Source of the DNA: Streptomyces collinus
GTDB lineage: Bacteria; Actinomycetota; Actinomycetes; Streptomycetales; Streptomycetaceae
Assembly (NCBI RefSeq): GCF_031348265.1
Contig: NZ_CP133771.1
Location: 2,604,001 to 2,668,000, forward strand
Reading direction: 5' to 3'
Length of the DNA stretch: 64,000 nucleotides
Below, one piece after another: positions 30,223 to 38,786 of this stretch. Below the pieces are notes generated by a model. That model saw only the letters and a program-made list of their open reading frames with translations. It was not told the DNA's origin and did no database searches. The first letter of the stretch is position 1. Each line of letters opens with the position of its first letter. The translations under genes and the position numbers were made by a program.

Positions 30223-30295
30223 CGTGGGCTACTCCGCGGTATCCGTCCCCGACCGGCCTCCCCAGGGCCGGCCAACCGAAGGAGAGACCCCCCAC

Positions 30296-30748
30296 ATGAC
30301 CGCTCGCCTCAACGGCGCACAGCCGTACGCGCTCGGACTGTTCCGGATCGTCGTCGGTCTGCTCTTCGCCTGCCACGGAGCCGTCGCACTCTTCGGCGTC
30401 CTCGGAGGCGTGGACGGCAAGGGCGGCACCGCCGCGACCGGTGCCTGGCCGAACTGGTACGCGGCCGTCATCGAACTCGTCGGCGGCACCCTGGTGCTGC
30501 TGGGCCTCGGCACCCGCATCGCGGCGTTCATCTCCTCCGGCGCGATGGCGTACGCGTACTTCAAGGTCCACCAGCCCCAGGGCCTGTGGCCGATCGAGAA
30601 CAGCGGCGAGGGCGCGGCCATGTACTGCTGGGCCATGTTCCTGCTGATCTTCACGGGCTCCGGCGCGTTCGGCCTGGACCGGCTGCTGGCCAAGCGCACC
30701 TCGACGCAGGAGCAGCGCTCCGCGGGCCAGGCCCCGGTGGCCGCCTGA
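30296..30748 (+). CDS. DoxX-family membrane protein
   Basis: A 150-residue membrane protein from ATG 30296 (AAGGAGAG upstream). Four helices carry the DoxX pattern: ALGLFRIVVGLLFACHGAVAL, WYAAVIELVGGTLVLLGLGTRIAAFISSGAMAYAYF and AMYCWAMFLLIFTGSGAFGLDRLL. DoxX proteins associate with respiratory or oxidative-stress functions; the activity of single-gene members is not settled. An iron-box-like element upstream suggests control by the iron regulator. A hairpin follows the stop. Confidence 0.88.
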   Translation: MTARLNGAQPYALGLFRIVVGLLFACHGAVALFGVLGGVDGKGGTAATGAWPNWYAAVIELVGGTLVLLGLGTRIAAFISSGAMAYAYFKVHQPQGLWPIENSGEGAAMYCWAMFLLIFTGSGAFGLDRLLAKRTSTQEQRSAGQAPVAA

Positions 30749-30772
30749 TCCGCCCGGCCCCTCGGACAGCCG

Positions 30773-30803
30773 GCGGCGCCTTCCCCAGCGGGGGAGGCGC
30801 CGC
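30773..30803 (+). terminator. Stem-loop after the DoxX gene
   Basis: GCGGCGCCTTCCCC (30773-30786) pairs with 30790-30803 through 14 pairs with one G-U, leaving a three-base loop. It lies 25 bases after the DoxX stop codon. The remaining bases to the DedA start at 31035 show no gene. Confidence 0.75.
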
Positions 30804-31034
30804 TGCGTCTGTACCGGCCCGGCCTCAGCGCGATGAGGACGGCACCCGCATATATGCCGACAATCCGGGGCGATGCGCGACGAGGTGAACACTCCGCACC
30901 GAACGTATGAGCCCCCCGTGAACCGCCCGTCACACCCCAGGCGTACGCTCTATGGCTGTCATGGCCACTCCTGCCGTCTCCGCCCGCGCCATCGCGGCAC
31001 GGTCTGGCCCACGGGGGAGTCATGGGGAGTCGCG

Positions 31035-31631
31035 GTGCCGGAGCACTTGGGGTTGCTGATCGGCAGCCCATGGATCTACGCGGTGGTGGCCTTGTCCGTC
31101 CTGCTCGACGTGTTCCTGCCGGTGCTGCCCAGCGGCGTCCTGGTGATCACGGCGGCCACGGCGGCGGCAGCGGGCACGGCGGCCGAGGTGCCCGACATCC
31201 TCGCCCTGACCCTCTGCGCGGCCACCGCCTCCGTCCTGGGCGACCTGCTGGCCTACCGCCTCGCCTGGCGCGGCGGCGCCCGGCTGGACCGGGCGATCGC
31301 GCGTTCCCGGCGGCTGACCACCGCCCAGGAGCACCTCGGCGCGGCCCTCGCGCGCGGCGGCGGCGCCCTCGTCGTCCTCGCCCGGTTCGCTCCCGCCGGC
31401 CGCTCGGTGGTCTCCCTCGGCGCGGGCGCCGCCCGCCGCCGCGCCCGCGACTTCCTGCCCTGGTCGGCCCTGGCCGGTCTCACCTGGGCCGCGTACAGCG
31501 TCGCCCTCGGCTACTTCGGCGCCCATCTGCTGGGCGCGAGCTGGGTGGCCACGGCGGTGTCGGTGGGGGCGCTGTTCGGCGCCGGGGCGGGGGCGGCGTA
31601 CCTGATGCGGCGCGAGCCGCGGACGTCGTAG
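31035..31631 (+). CDS. DedA-family membrane protein
   Basis: A 198-residue protein from GTG 31035 (GGGGAG 6 bases upstream). It has the DedA/SNARE-associated domain: LDVFLPVLPSGVLVITAATAA near the first re-entrant helix, GDLLAYRLAWRGG, and ALVVLARFAPAGRSVVSLGAGAARRRARDFLPWSALAGLTWA containing the conserved Arg/Gly motif. DedA proteins are proton-dependent flippases for undecaprenyl-phosphate or phospholipids. The next gene encodes a PAP2 phosphatase, fitting recycling of polyprenyl carriers; 51 bases separate them. Confidence 0.88.
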   Translation: MPEHLGLLIGSPWIYAVVALSVLLDVFLPVLPSGVLVITAATAAAAGTAAEVPDILALTLCAATASVLGDLLAYRLAWRGGARLDRAIARSRRLTTAQEHLGAALARGGGALVVLARFAPAGRSVVSLGAGAARRRARDFLPWSALAGLTWAAYSVALGYFGAHLLGASWVATAVSVGALFGAGAGAAYLMRREPRTS

Positions 31632-31682
31632 ACCTCCGACCGGCCACCACGACCACTCCGAGACCTGGAAGCGGCTGAGACA

Positions 31683-33044
31683 TTGACAACCACAGCGTCG
31701 CGGGAAGCCTCCCGAATAGGACGGATCGCGCTCGCCGCGAGGCGGCGGCCCCGGGCGATGCTGTGGGCCGCCGCCGGCGTGATCACGCTCGGGTTCCTCG
31801 TCGCGCTCCAGATCACCGCACACCACCTCGGCATACCGGGGCCGATCACCACGCAGGCCCGCGAGGTGATCCACGCCCCCAAGTCGGGGTTCCTGCTCTA
31901 CGCGAGCATGGCGCTGATGATGGTGGTGCTCACCTGGCGGCAACGGCTCATCGCCCTCGGCACCGCGGTCGGCATCGACCTCGTCTTCCTGCTGGTGCGG
32001 TGGGCGACCGGCACCTATCCCGCCGAAGGCCACCCGTTCGGCAACGGCGCGCTGTGGGTGATCCTGGGCGTCGCGGTCTTCGCCCTCGTCCGCCGCACCG
32101 GCCCGGAACGCGTCCTGATGCTGAAGGGCGTCGGGCTCGGCCTGCTGCTGGTGACCGGCCGCAAGACGGGTGACACCTGGCTGCTGATCACGTCGCAGAC
32201 CCGCCCGGTCACACTCGACCCGTACGTCGCCATGGCCGATCACGCGCTGGGCAACCCGTCGTGGCTGGCGGGCCGGCTCCTGCGGGCGAGCGGCCCGGTC
32301 GGCGAGCACGCCCTCGACTACGTCTACGCCCAGCTCGCCGTGGCGGCGGTCTGCGTGGCGCTGTACCAGCTGCGCAACGTGGCGGCCGAGCAGCGCTTCC
32401 CGCGCCACCACCTGGTGCGCACCTTCCTGCTGATCGGCCTGCTCGGACCGGCCTTCTACATGATCTACCCCGTGGTCGGGCCGATGTTCGCCTACGGCCC
32501 CGAGGGCGGGCACTGGGCGGCGGCCAACCTGTGGCCGGACACCCTGCCCCCGATCACCACCCCCTACGAGCTGCCGTTCGACGAGATCACCCCGCGCAAC
32601 TGCATGCCCAGCCTGCACACGGCCTGGGCCACCACGATCTTCATCCACTCCCGCAAGGGCCCGCGCGCCCTGCGGTACGCCGGCACGTTCTGGCTGGTCG
32701 CCACCCTCGCCGCCACGCTGGGATTCGGCTGGCACTACGGCGTCGACCTCATCGCCGGCGTGGTGTTCGCGTACACGGTCGAGGCGGCGCTGCGCACGCA
32801 CGACCGCGGCTGGGACCGGGCGGGAGTGCGGCTGATCGCGTACGGGGCGGCCGTCTTCACGGTGCTGCTGGCGTCCTACCGCTTCGTGCCGCTGGAGATG
32901 GCCGCCCACCCGTGGCTGTCCGGCCCCCTGCTCCTGCTGGCGATGGCCTCGGTGGTCTACGGCTACCTGCGGACCACCCGGCTGTGGGAAGCGGAGGCCG
33001 TACCGGCACCGCGCCCCGAGCCGCAGCCGGAACTGGCGGTCTGA
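31683..33044 (+). CDS. PAP2-superfamily membrane phosphatase
   Basis: A 453-residue polytopic protein starting at TTG 31683. The phosphatase motifs are NCMPSLHTAW (about 306-315) and GFGWHYGVDLIAGVV (about 348-362), which hold the His/Asp catalytic set of the PAP2_3 subgroup. About 14 hydrophobic helices surround them, more than simple PAP2 enzymes have. It may dephosphorylate a lipid-linked or phosphatidyl substrate outside the membrane. The DedA gene just upstream supports a role in polyprenyl-phosphate handling, but this is inference. Confidence 0.85.
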   Translation: MTTTASREASRIGRIALAARRRPRAMLWAAAGVITLGFLVALQITAHHLGIPGPITTQAREVIHAPKSGFLLYASMALMMVVLTWRQRLIALGTAVGIDLVFLLVRWATGTYPAEGHPFGNGALWVILGVAVFALVRRTGPERVLMLKGVGLGLLLVTGRKTGDTWLLITSQTRPVTLDPYVAMADHALGNPSWLAGRLLRASGPVGEHALDYVYAQLAVAAVCVALYQLRNVAAEQRFPRHHLVRTFLLIGLLGPAFYMIYPVVGPMFAYGPEGGHWAAANLWPDTLPPITTPYELPFDEITPRNCMPSLHTAWATTIFIHSRKGPRALRYAGTFWLVATLAATLGFGWHYGVDLIAGVVFAYTVEAALRTHDRGWDRAGVRLIAYGAAVFTVLLASYRFVPLEMAAHPWLSGPLLLLAMASVVYGYLRTTRLWEAEAVPAPRPEPQPELAV

Positions 33045-33063
33045 GGCCCGGGGCGTACGGACC

Positions 33064-33099
33064 GGCCAGGGCCGCGCGGCGGTCCGACCAACCCTGGCC
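33064..33099. terminator. Inverted repeat between convergent genes
   Basis: GGCCAGGG (33064-33071) and CCCTGGCC (33092-33099) flank 20 bases that contain a CCGCGCGG palindrome. It sits between the PAP2 gene and DUF2277. Weak candidate terminator. Confidence 0.4.
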
Positions 33100-33138
33100 G
33101 CGCGCGGACCGCACGGCCCCGGCCGTCGCCGCGTCCGG

Positions 33139-33378
33139 TCAGGCCCGGCTCGTCGCCTTCCGCGTCCCGGCCCCGCGGACCTCCAGACCGTCCAGCAACT
33201 CGGCCGTGGCCTGCGCCACGGCCTCCACGGCACGGTCGAACACCTCCTGGTTGTGAGCGGCGGGGGCGCGGAATCCCGAGATCTTCCGCACGTACTGCAG
33301 GGCGGCAGCGCGCACGTCGGCCTCGGTGGCCTCTTCGGGCATCGCGGGCGGACGCAGCGTCTTGATACTCCGGCACAT
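33139..33378 (-). CDS. DUF2277 protein
   Basis: A 79-residue protein opening with MCRSIKTLRPPAMPEEATEADVRAAALQYVRKISGF, the highly conserved DUF2277 start containing one Cys near the N-terminus. It continues with AAHNQEVFDRAVEAVAQATAELLDGL. The function of this family is unknown. The gene diverges from the ketopantoate-reductase-like gene and ends 94 bases from the convergent PAP2 gene, with an inverted repeat (33064-33071 with 33092-33099) between. Confidence 0.9.
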   Translation of the reverse strand: MCRSIKTLRPPAMPEEATEADVRAAALQYVRKISGFRAPAAHNQEVFDRAVEAVAQATAELLDGLEVRGAGTRKATSRA

Positions 33379-33480
33379 GCCCCCAGTTTCACCCGTCCGG
33401 CCCTCCTGCGACAGCGGCGCCTGTCATGATCACTCCGAGGCGGCCACCATTCCGGGGCCGACCGACGAGAGGAACTCCTC

Positions 33481-34395
33481 GTGACGAACGAACTCACCGT
33501 GGCCGTCCTGGGCCCCGGCGGCGTGGGCGGCCTGCTCGCCGCCCTGCTCTCCCGCTCCGGCCACCGCGTGATCTGCCTGTCCGGCGAGCAGACCGCAAAG
33601 ACCCTGCGCACCGGCGGCATCCAGGTGCGCAGCGCGCGCTTCGGCGACTTCACGGCCCGTGTCGAGGCGGACACCGAACTGCGCGAGCCGGTCGACGCGT
33701 GCCTGGTCACCGTCAAGGACACCGCTCTGGACGCCGCGTCGGCGCGGGTCCCCGCCCCGGTGCTGGGCGACGGCCTTCTCGTGCCGTTCCTGAACGGTGT
33801 CGAACACCCGGCGGCCCTGCGCGCCCGCTACCGGCCCGACCGCGTGGCCCCCGCCGTGATCCGGGTCGAGTCCACCCGGGTCGCACCGGGCGTCGTCGAA
33901 CACGGCAGCCCCTTCGCGGAGATCGACCTGACCGGCACCGACGTGCCCCGGCCGCGCCTGGACGCCCTCGCCGAGGCCTTCGCCGCGGCCGGTCCGGCCA
34001 CCCGGGTCCTGGCGGACGAGACGGCGGCCCTGTGGGCGAAGATGTCGTTCCTGGCGCCGTTCGCCCTGCTGACCACGCGCTACGGTCTCCCCCTCGGCGA
34101 CGTCCGCACCCGCCACCGCGACGAGCTGACCGCCCTGGTGGAGGAGACCGCCGCGATCAGCGACGCGTGCGGTGGCCCGGCGGACCCCGCCCAGGCCATC
34201 GCCCGCTACGACGCGTTCCCGGCGGCGACGAAGTCGTCGATGCAGCGCGACGCCGAGGCCGGCCGGCCCCTCGAACTGGACGCCATCGGCGGCGCGTTGC
34301 TCCGCGCGGCCGAGCGCCACGGAGTTGCGGCCCCGGTGGCGGCACGGGTGGTGCGCGAGCTGTCGGACGGGGCCGGGGGCACGGCCCGGCGCTGA
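33481..34395 (+). CDS. Ketopantoate reductase (ApbA/PanE) family enzyme
   Basis: A 304-residue NADPH-dependent reductase from GTG 33481. The Rossmann motif is VAVLGPGGVGGLLAALLSRSGH (7-28). The mid-region TVKDTALDAA and FLNGVEHP, and the C-terminal catalytic helix DETAALWAKMSFLAPFALLTTRY with Lys, follow the ApbA pattern. SSMQRDAEAGRPLELDAIGGALLR is the conserved C-terminal segment. It may make pantoate for coenzyme A, but Streptomyces carry several ApbA-like paralogues and the substrate is not certain. DNA upstream holds GAGAGGAAC. Confidence 0.88.
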   Translation: MTNELTVAVLGPGGVGGLLAALLSRSGHRVICLSGEQTAKTLRTGGIQVRSARFGDFTARVEADTELREPVDACLVTVKDTALDAASARVPAPVLGDGLLVPFLNGVEHPAALRARYRPDRVAPAVIRVESTRVAPGVVEHGSPFAEIDLTGTDVPRPRLDALAEAFAAAGPATRVLADETAALWAKMSFLAPFALLTTRYGLPLGDVRTRHRDELTALVEETAAISDACGGPADPAQAIARYDAFPAATKSSMQRDAEAGRPLELDAIGGALLRAAERHGVAAPVAARVVRELSDGAGGTARR

Positions 34396-34460
34396 TACGG
34401 AGCCGTCGCTGCCAGCACACCCGTTCGCATGAACCACAGGAAGGAACTCGCTCGGCAAAT

Positions 34461-34484
34461 TCGAACAGGCGTATCATTGGGTCG
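34461..34484 (+). promoter_or_regulatory. -10 box with LexA-like half-site, predicted leaderless start
   Basis: TATCAT (34472-34477) lies six bases before the GTG at 34484, so transcription would start at the start codon itself. It overlaps TCGAACAGGCGTATCA, whose left half matches the actinobacterial LexA box TCGAAC-N4-GTTCGA perfectly but whose right half matches only 3 of 6. SOS control is therefore possible, not established. Confidence 0.4.
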
Positions 34485-34837
34485 TGGCTACGACCTATGA
34501 CTTTCCGAGTGACCTCCTGGCCGGTCAGGAGGAACTCCATCAGGTCCGGGCCGAGCTGTCGGCCCTGCTGAAGCGGCTTCCCTGGTCGGTGGAGCCGCTG
34601 GACGGCTTCAGCGACGACAACGGCTGGCGCAAGGTGGAACGCCCCGCCTCTCCCGGCTGGAGCGCCGACGAACAGGCCGAAGTGGAGAAACTCCGGCGGC
34701 GGGAGCACGAGCTGGCGGTGTTCGTCAGCACCCACCGCTACTGGTCCGATCTCGCCGGCTCCGAGCGGGTGGCGGCCCGCTCGGAGCTGAAGCACGCGCA
34801 CGAGGTCCCGCCGGAGGAGACCGGCGGAACCTCGTGA
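34484..34837 (+). CDS. Conserved hypothetical protein (Streptomyces)
   Basis: A 117-residue soluble, charged protein I do not recognise. The sequence has an N-terminal helical region (LAGQEELHQVRAELSALLKRL), a Trp-rich centre (PWSVEPLDG, GWRKVERP, SPGWSADEQAEVEKLRRREHELA) and a C-terminal stretch VSTHRYWSDLAGSERVAARSELKHAHE. No signal peptide or cysteine pattern is seen. The -10 box sits directly before the start, so the mRNA is probably leaderless. Confidence 0.75.
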   Translation: MATTYDFPSDLLAGQEELHQVRAELSALLKRLPWSVEPLDGFSDDNGWRKVERPASPGWSADEQAEVEKLRRREHELAVFVSTHRYWSDLAGSERVAARSELKHAHEVPPEETGGTS

Positions 34838-34849
34838 CGGCCTACGGGA

Positions 34850-35503
34850 TCAGCTCTTGTCGCCCAGCATCCCGTTCATCTCGCGGATCTCGGCCTGCTG
34901 GGCGGTGACGATGTCCCCTGCCATGGCCTTGGCGGGGCCGTAGCGGCCCTTGCTCTGCTCGGTCCGGGCCATCTCCACGGCCCCCTCGTGGTGCTCGACC
35001 ATCAAGGTCAGGAACTGGTGGTCGAAGGCCTTGCCCGTCAGCTTCTCCAGTGCGGCCATGTCCTCGTCGCCCATCATCCCGGGCATGCCGGAGTGGCCCG
35101 ACGCGGAGTGGTCCATGCCGCCGCCCGCCCGGGGCACGTCCTCGCCCCAGGTCTTCAGCCAGCCGGTCATGGTCCGGATCTCCGGATCCTGCGCCTTCTC
35201 GATCCGCCCGGCGAGGTCCTTGACCGCCCCGGAGGAGGCCCGGCCGCCGGCCAGCCGCGCCATCTCCAGCGCCTGCCGGTGATGCGGGATCATGCCCTGC
35301 GCGAAGGTGACGTCCTGGGGGTTGTGGGCACCGCCGGCCGACGGGGTCCCGGTGGGGCCGTGACTTCCGGCGTCGCCATGCCCGGCACCGCCCGCGGCAC
35401 GGTCGGCGCCGTCACCGCCACAGGCCGCGAGGACGACCGCCGCGGCACCCGTGGCCGCCACCAGGGCGGCGCGGCGCGCCAGGATACGAATGCTGTTGCT
35501 CAT
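34850..35503 (-). CDS. DUF305 lipoprotein
   Basis: A 217-residue lipoprotein: signal helix and lipobox VVLAAC with Cys28, then a His/Met/Gly-rich linker (HGDAGSHG). Two DUF305 halves are each marked by a His-rich helix: IPHHRQALEMA and VEHHEGAVEMA. A Met-rich loop (GHSGMPGMMGDEDM) lies between them. The His/Met clusters suggest copper or other metal binding on the outer membrane face. The upstream DUF6153 gene is a frequent neighbour. A hairpin spans the gap between them. Confidence 0.9.
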   Translation of the reverse strand: MSNSIRILARRAALVAATGAAAVVLAACGGDGADRAAGGAGHGDAGSHGPTGTPSAGGAHNPQDVTFAQGMIPHHRQALEMARLAGGRASSGAVKDLAGRIEKAQDPEIRTMTGWLKTWGEDVPRAGGGMDHSASGHSGMPGMMGDEDMAALEKLTGKAFDHQFLTLMVEHHEGAVEMARTEQSKGRYGPAKAMAGDIVTAQQAEIREMNGMLGDKS

Positions 35504-35541
35504 GCGTGAACTCCTGCTTCTGCAAGGAACTGAGAATTCCG

Positions 35542-35590
35542 GACACGACGGAGCACCACGCCGTCACCGGTCGGCGTGATGCGTTGTGTC
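35542..35590 (-). terminator. Long imperfect hairpin between DUF6153 and DUF305 genes
   Basis: GACACGACG (35542-35550) pairs with CGTTGTGTC (35582-35590) with one G-U, and CACGCCG (35557-35563) with CGGCGTG (35572-35578). It overlaps the end of the DUF6153 gene. It could reduce read-through into DUF305 or stabilise the upstream mRNA. Confidence 0.5.
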
Positions 35591-35994
35591 TAGATCCGCA
35601 GAAGCTGGAGCTCGGCCAGGGAAGGCGGGGCCCTGGCACCGTCCGAATCCACGACCGCGTACGCCCGAACGGCGCTCTCCCCCACGGACACGGGGACCGG
35701 GTCGGGAACCAGCGGGGGCAGCACCGGCCCCCCGCCCACGGCGGCCGACGCACAGGTCGCGTCGGCGTGCCGGACATGCCCGTCAGGGCAGTGCAGATAG
35801 GGCATGACGTGGGTCGTCGGCACGGAGGCCGGGGCCGTCCGGGCCTGGTGACCCTGCATCACATGCGCCCGCTGAGACAGACCACCCCCGGGCGCCAGCC
35901 CGTGCATCCCCAGCAACCCCGCCAACAGCCCCAGCACGCACAGCACATGCCACCGCCGCAGGGGGGGTCGCTGAGCACGGGCGGGGCTGTTCAC
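35590..35994 (-). CDS. DUF6153 membrane protein
   Basis: A 134-residue protein from GTG 35994. One N-terminal membrane helix (RRWHVLCVLGLLAGLLGMHG) is the DUF6153 hallmark. A His-rich tail follows (AHVMQGHQAR, HCPDGHVRHADATCAS), which suggests metal handling outside. It sits 86 bases upstream of the DUF305 lipoprotein gene on the same strand, an association seen in other Streptomyces. Function unknown. The ribosome site is weak, so the start is tentative. Confidence 0.75.
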   Translation of the reverse strand: MNSPARAQRPPLRRWHVLCVLGLLAGLLGMHGLAPGGGLSQRAHVMQGHQARTAPASVPTTHVMPYLHCPDGHVRHADATCASAAVGGGPVLPPLVPDPVPVSVGESAVRAYAVVDSDGARAPPSLAELQLLRI

Positions 35995-36141
35995 GCGCCC
36001 ATCGTAGTGACAGCCCCCGAGACCGAGGGAAGGGGCCTGGCCGGTGCTGTGCAGGGACCACTCAGGAGGGCATCGGCGGCGGTCATGGGAAAGGCCTCCC
36101 GGGAAGTTCCCAGGAGGCCCCTGACGCATTGCTCGACACTG

Positions 36142-36213
<72 letters not shown>

Positions 36214-36425
36214 GGCTCCCGGGCCATGCGCCCAGGACGAGTCGACAGCCTACATGGCCCGGGGCGCAGTCCCGCAAACCCGTATCGCGGGAGCGTCCGG
36301 GGTGCCGCACCTGGGGGTAACCCCACCGTTGATCCGGGAGTGGCCCGGATCCCCCGGCGGGCCCCGGGTCCATACGGTCGTAGAGCGCACCGGAGCGCCC
36401 ACCGTCCGTCCAGGGGGAGACCGTC

Positions 36426-37253
36426 ATGACCGCACGCAACGCCACCGCCCGCGCCACCGCCCTCGCCGGGGCCGTCGTCGTGCTCGTCGCCGGGCTCAGC
36501 GCCTGCGGGGCGTCCGCCGGGGAGGACACGGACCCCGACCACCGGTCCTTCGGCCTCCAGGGCCGCACCCTCACCGTCGACTCCGACGACTCGGCCCTGG
36601 AGATCGTCGCCTCCGACGAGAGCCCGGCGGGCAAGGTCGAGGTCACCCGGTGGTTCCAGGGCTCGGTCGTCGTCGGGAAGGAACCCGAGGTCACCTGGGC
36701 CATGCGCGACGACCGTCTGGTGCTGCGTCTGAAGTGCTCCGGCATCGTCGCCGACTGCTCGGCCAAGCACCGCGTCGAGGTCCCCCGCGGCATCACCGTC
36801 AAGGTCCGGGACGGCGACGGCACGGTCCACGCCCGGGGCTTCCAGGACCCCCTGAACATCCGCACCGGCGACGGATCCGTCCGCGTCACCGACACCACCG
36901 GCCCCGTGGAGGTGCGCACCGGCGACGGGTCCATCCGCGTCACCGGCACCAGTGGTCCCCTGCGGATGCGCACTGGCGACGGATCCATCCGTGCGAACGT
37001 CTCCTCCCTCGACGTCCGCACCCACACCGGCGACGGTTCGGCCCGCCTCGAACTCGGTGCCGTGCCGGACCGTGTCGAGTCCCGCAGCAGCGACGGCTCC
37101 GTGACCATCGCACTGCCCCGGGCCACCTACCGCGTGACCACCGAGACCGGTGACGGCGGCGTCGACGTGTCCGTGCCCCGCGACGAGAGCAGCTCCCACC
37201 GGGTGTCCGCCCACACCGGCGACGGCAGCGTGACGGTGCGAACAGTGAACTGA
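36426..37253 (+). CDS. DUF4097 lipoprotein with TGDGS repeats
   Basis: A 275-residue lipoprotein: signal sequence (TALAGAVVVLVAGLSAC, lipobox Cys27), then a repetitive beta-helix region of the DUF4097 type. The unit RTGDGS(I/V)RV occurs around 143-190 (IRTGDGSVRV, VRTGDGSIRV, MRTGDGSIRA), and related HTGDGS copies follow to the end. A short stretch with two Cys (KCSGIVADCSAKHR) may form a disulphide. The GDGS loops are Asp/Gly-rich and may bind cations. It is anchored outside the membrane; role unknown. Confidence 0.88.
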   Translation: MTARNATARATALAGAVVVLVAGLSACGASAGEDTDPDHRSFGLQGRTLTVDSDDSALEIVASDESPAGKVEVTRWFQGSVVVGKEPEVTWAMRDDRLVLRLKCSGIVADCSAKHRVEVPRGITVKVRDGDGTVHARGFQDPLNIRTGDGSVRVTDTTGPVEVRTGDGSIRVTGTSGPLRMRTGDGSIRANVSSLDVRTHTGDGSARLELGAVPDRVESRSSDGSVTIALPRATYRVTTETGDGGVDVSVPRDESSSHRVSAHTGDGSVTVRTVN

Positions 37254-37327
37254 ACGGCCCGTGTGTTCGTCCTCTACCGGTGGGAGAATGACACCGGGCA
37301 GGGTGGACCACAGCACGGGAGAGGGAT

Positions 37328-38767
37328 GTGACGGCGACACCAGGACAGCCGGACTCGCCGTCGGTGCCGCGCGCACATCGTCCGCGCCGCCGCAGCCCAC
37401 GCGTCCCCGGGCCCCTCCGCGCCCTCGGGCCCCTCCTCCGCATCCCCGGGCCGCTGCGCGACACGCTCGTCGTGGCCGCGCTCCCGCTGCTGGCCGCTCC
37501 GGCCCTGGCCGCCGCCTTCGCGGGCGGGGGCACCCGGCGCTGGTTCGGCGGCCGGGCCGAGAACCAGCGGGCCGAGGCCCAGGCCGCGAAGGACGACGCC
37601 GCGGCGGCCTTCTACGAGCTCGACACCGCCCAGCGCGACCTGCGCATCTCGATCGAGACGATCACCGCCGTCGACGACTCCCCCGCAGCCCGGCGGGCCG
37701 TCGCCGACTTCGACGCGCTGGGCCGGCGGATCGACGAGGCCAGTCGCCGGTACATCAACGCCGTCGACGCGCATGATCTCGACCGCGACGACCTGGAGGC
37801 GTCCGCCGCGTCCCGTGCCCGCGGCGAACTGACCGCCGCCAAGGAGGAACTCGGCCGGGTCAAGCAGGAGCTCGACCGGTTCACCGACGGTCTCGGCCCG
37901 CTCCTCGGCAAGGCGGAGACCCAGCTGGCCCGTCTCGCCCCCGCGGTGGAACGCGCCCGTCAGGCCCTGCTCGCCGCCTCCAACGCGCTGGACGCCGTAC
38001 GAGCGTCGGGTCTCAGGGCGGACGACCTCGCCGCCCGGCTCGCCGCCCTCTCCCCGGAGCTGACCAAGCTGAACCAGGGCGCCGGGCAGCACGGCGTGCC
38101 GCAGACCCTGGAGCGGGCCGAGCGGGTCACGCGCGAGGCCGAGGCGGTCCGGGTGGAGGCCGAGCGGCTGCCCGACCGCGCCGCCGAGATCGACCACCGG
38201 CTCGTCTCCCTGCGCACCCGCGCCCAAGCCCTCACCACCCGCTCCGAGCAGGTCGAACCGACCCTGAGCGAACTCCGGCGCCGCTTCACCGCGGCCTGCT
38301 GGCAGGACCTCCAGCACGTCCCGGACGCCGCCGCCGAGAACGTCCGCCAGGCCGAGACGAGACTGGCCGAGGCCCGCACCGCCCGCGGCGAACAGCGCTG
38401 GGCCGACGCGACGGCCCTGCTGTCGACCGTGCGGGCCCTGCTGAACAACACCGACGAGGCCGTGTCGGCCGCCGGGGACCGCCTGCACCGCCTGAACGCG
38501 GTGCAGAAGGACCCCCGGCAGGAGATCGACCGCACCCGCTTCGCCATCCGCGACGCCCAGCGCCTCGCCATGGCCGGCCGCAACACCCCCGACCCGCGCC
38601 ACGCCCGCCCCCTGGACGACGCCGTGGCCCGCCTGGACCGCGCCGTCGCCGGCCTCGAAGGCCGCCACCCCGACTACTGGCACTTCCTCACGGAGACGGA
38701 GGGGATCCGGCGGTCGGTGGCCCGGGTGGTGGACGGGATCCGCGAGGAGCGAGGGGCCGGACACTGA
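37328..38767 (+). CDS. Hypothetical membrane-anchored coiled-coil protein
   Basis: A 479-residue protein from GTG 37328. Residues 1-35 are Arg/Pro-rich. A hydrophobic stretch (LVVAALPLLAAPALAAAFA, about 47-66) resembles a membrane anchor. The remaining 400 residues are almost wholly alpha-helical with heptad-like Leu/Ala patterns (TAAKEELGRVKQELDRFTDG, RARQALLAASNALDAVR, RTRAQALTTRSEQVEPTLSEL), suggesting long coiled coils. No catalytic motif is visible. It resembles the Streptomyces TPM/coiled-coil hypotheticals but the TPM part itself is not evident. Gene follows the DUF4097 gene by 74 bases. Confidence 0.75.
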   Translation: MTATPGQPDSPSVPRAHRPRRRSPRVPGPLRALGPLLRIPGPLRDTLVVAALPLLAAPALAAAFAGGGTRRWFGGRAENQRAEAQAAKDDAAAAFYELDTAQRDLRISIETITAVDDSPAARRAVADFDALGRRIDEASRRYINAVDAHDLDRDDLEASAASRARGELTAAKEELGRVKQELDRFTDGLGPLLGKAETQLARLAPAVERARQALLAASNALDAVRASGLRADDLAARLAALSPELTKLNQGAGQHGVPQTLERAERVTREAEAVRVEAERLPDRAAEIDHRLVSLRTRAQALTTRSEQVEPTLSELRRRFTAACWQDLQHVPDAAAENVRQAETRLAEARTARGEQRWADATALLSTVRALLNNTDEAVSAAGDRLHRLNAVQKDPRQEIDRTRFAIRDAQRLAMAGRNTPDPRHARPLDDAVARLDRAVAGLEGRHPDYWHFLTETEGIRRSVARVVDGIREERGAGH

Positions 38768-38786
38768 GCCCGGCCCCCGTCCGGTC

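Noticed and set aside
31020..33722. 900-codon minus-strand frame across DedA, PAP2 and DUF2277
   Set aside because: Antisense or alternate-frame reading of recognised genes, with no domain and highly biased composition.
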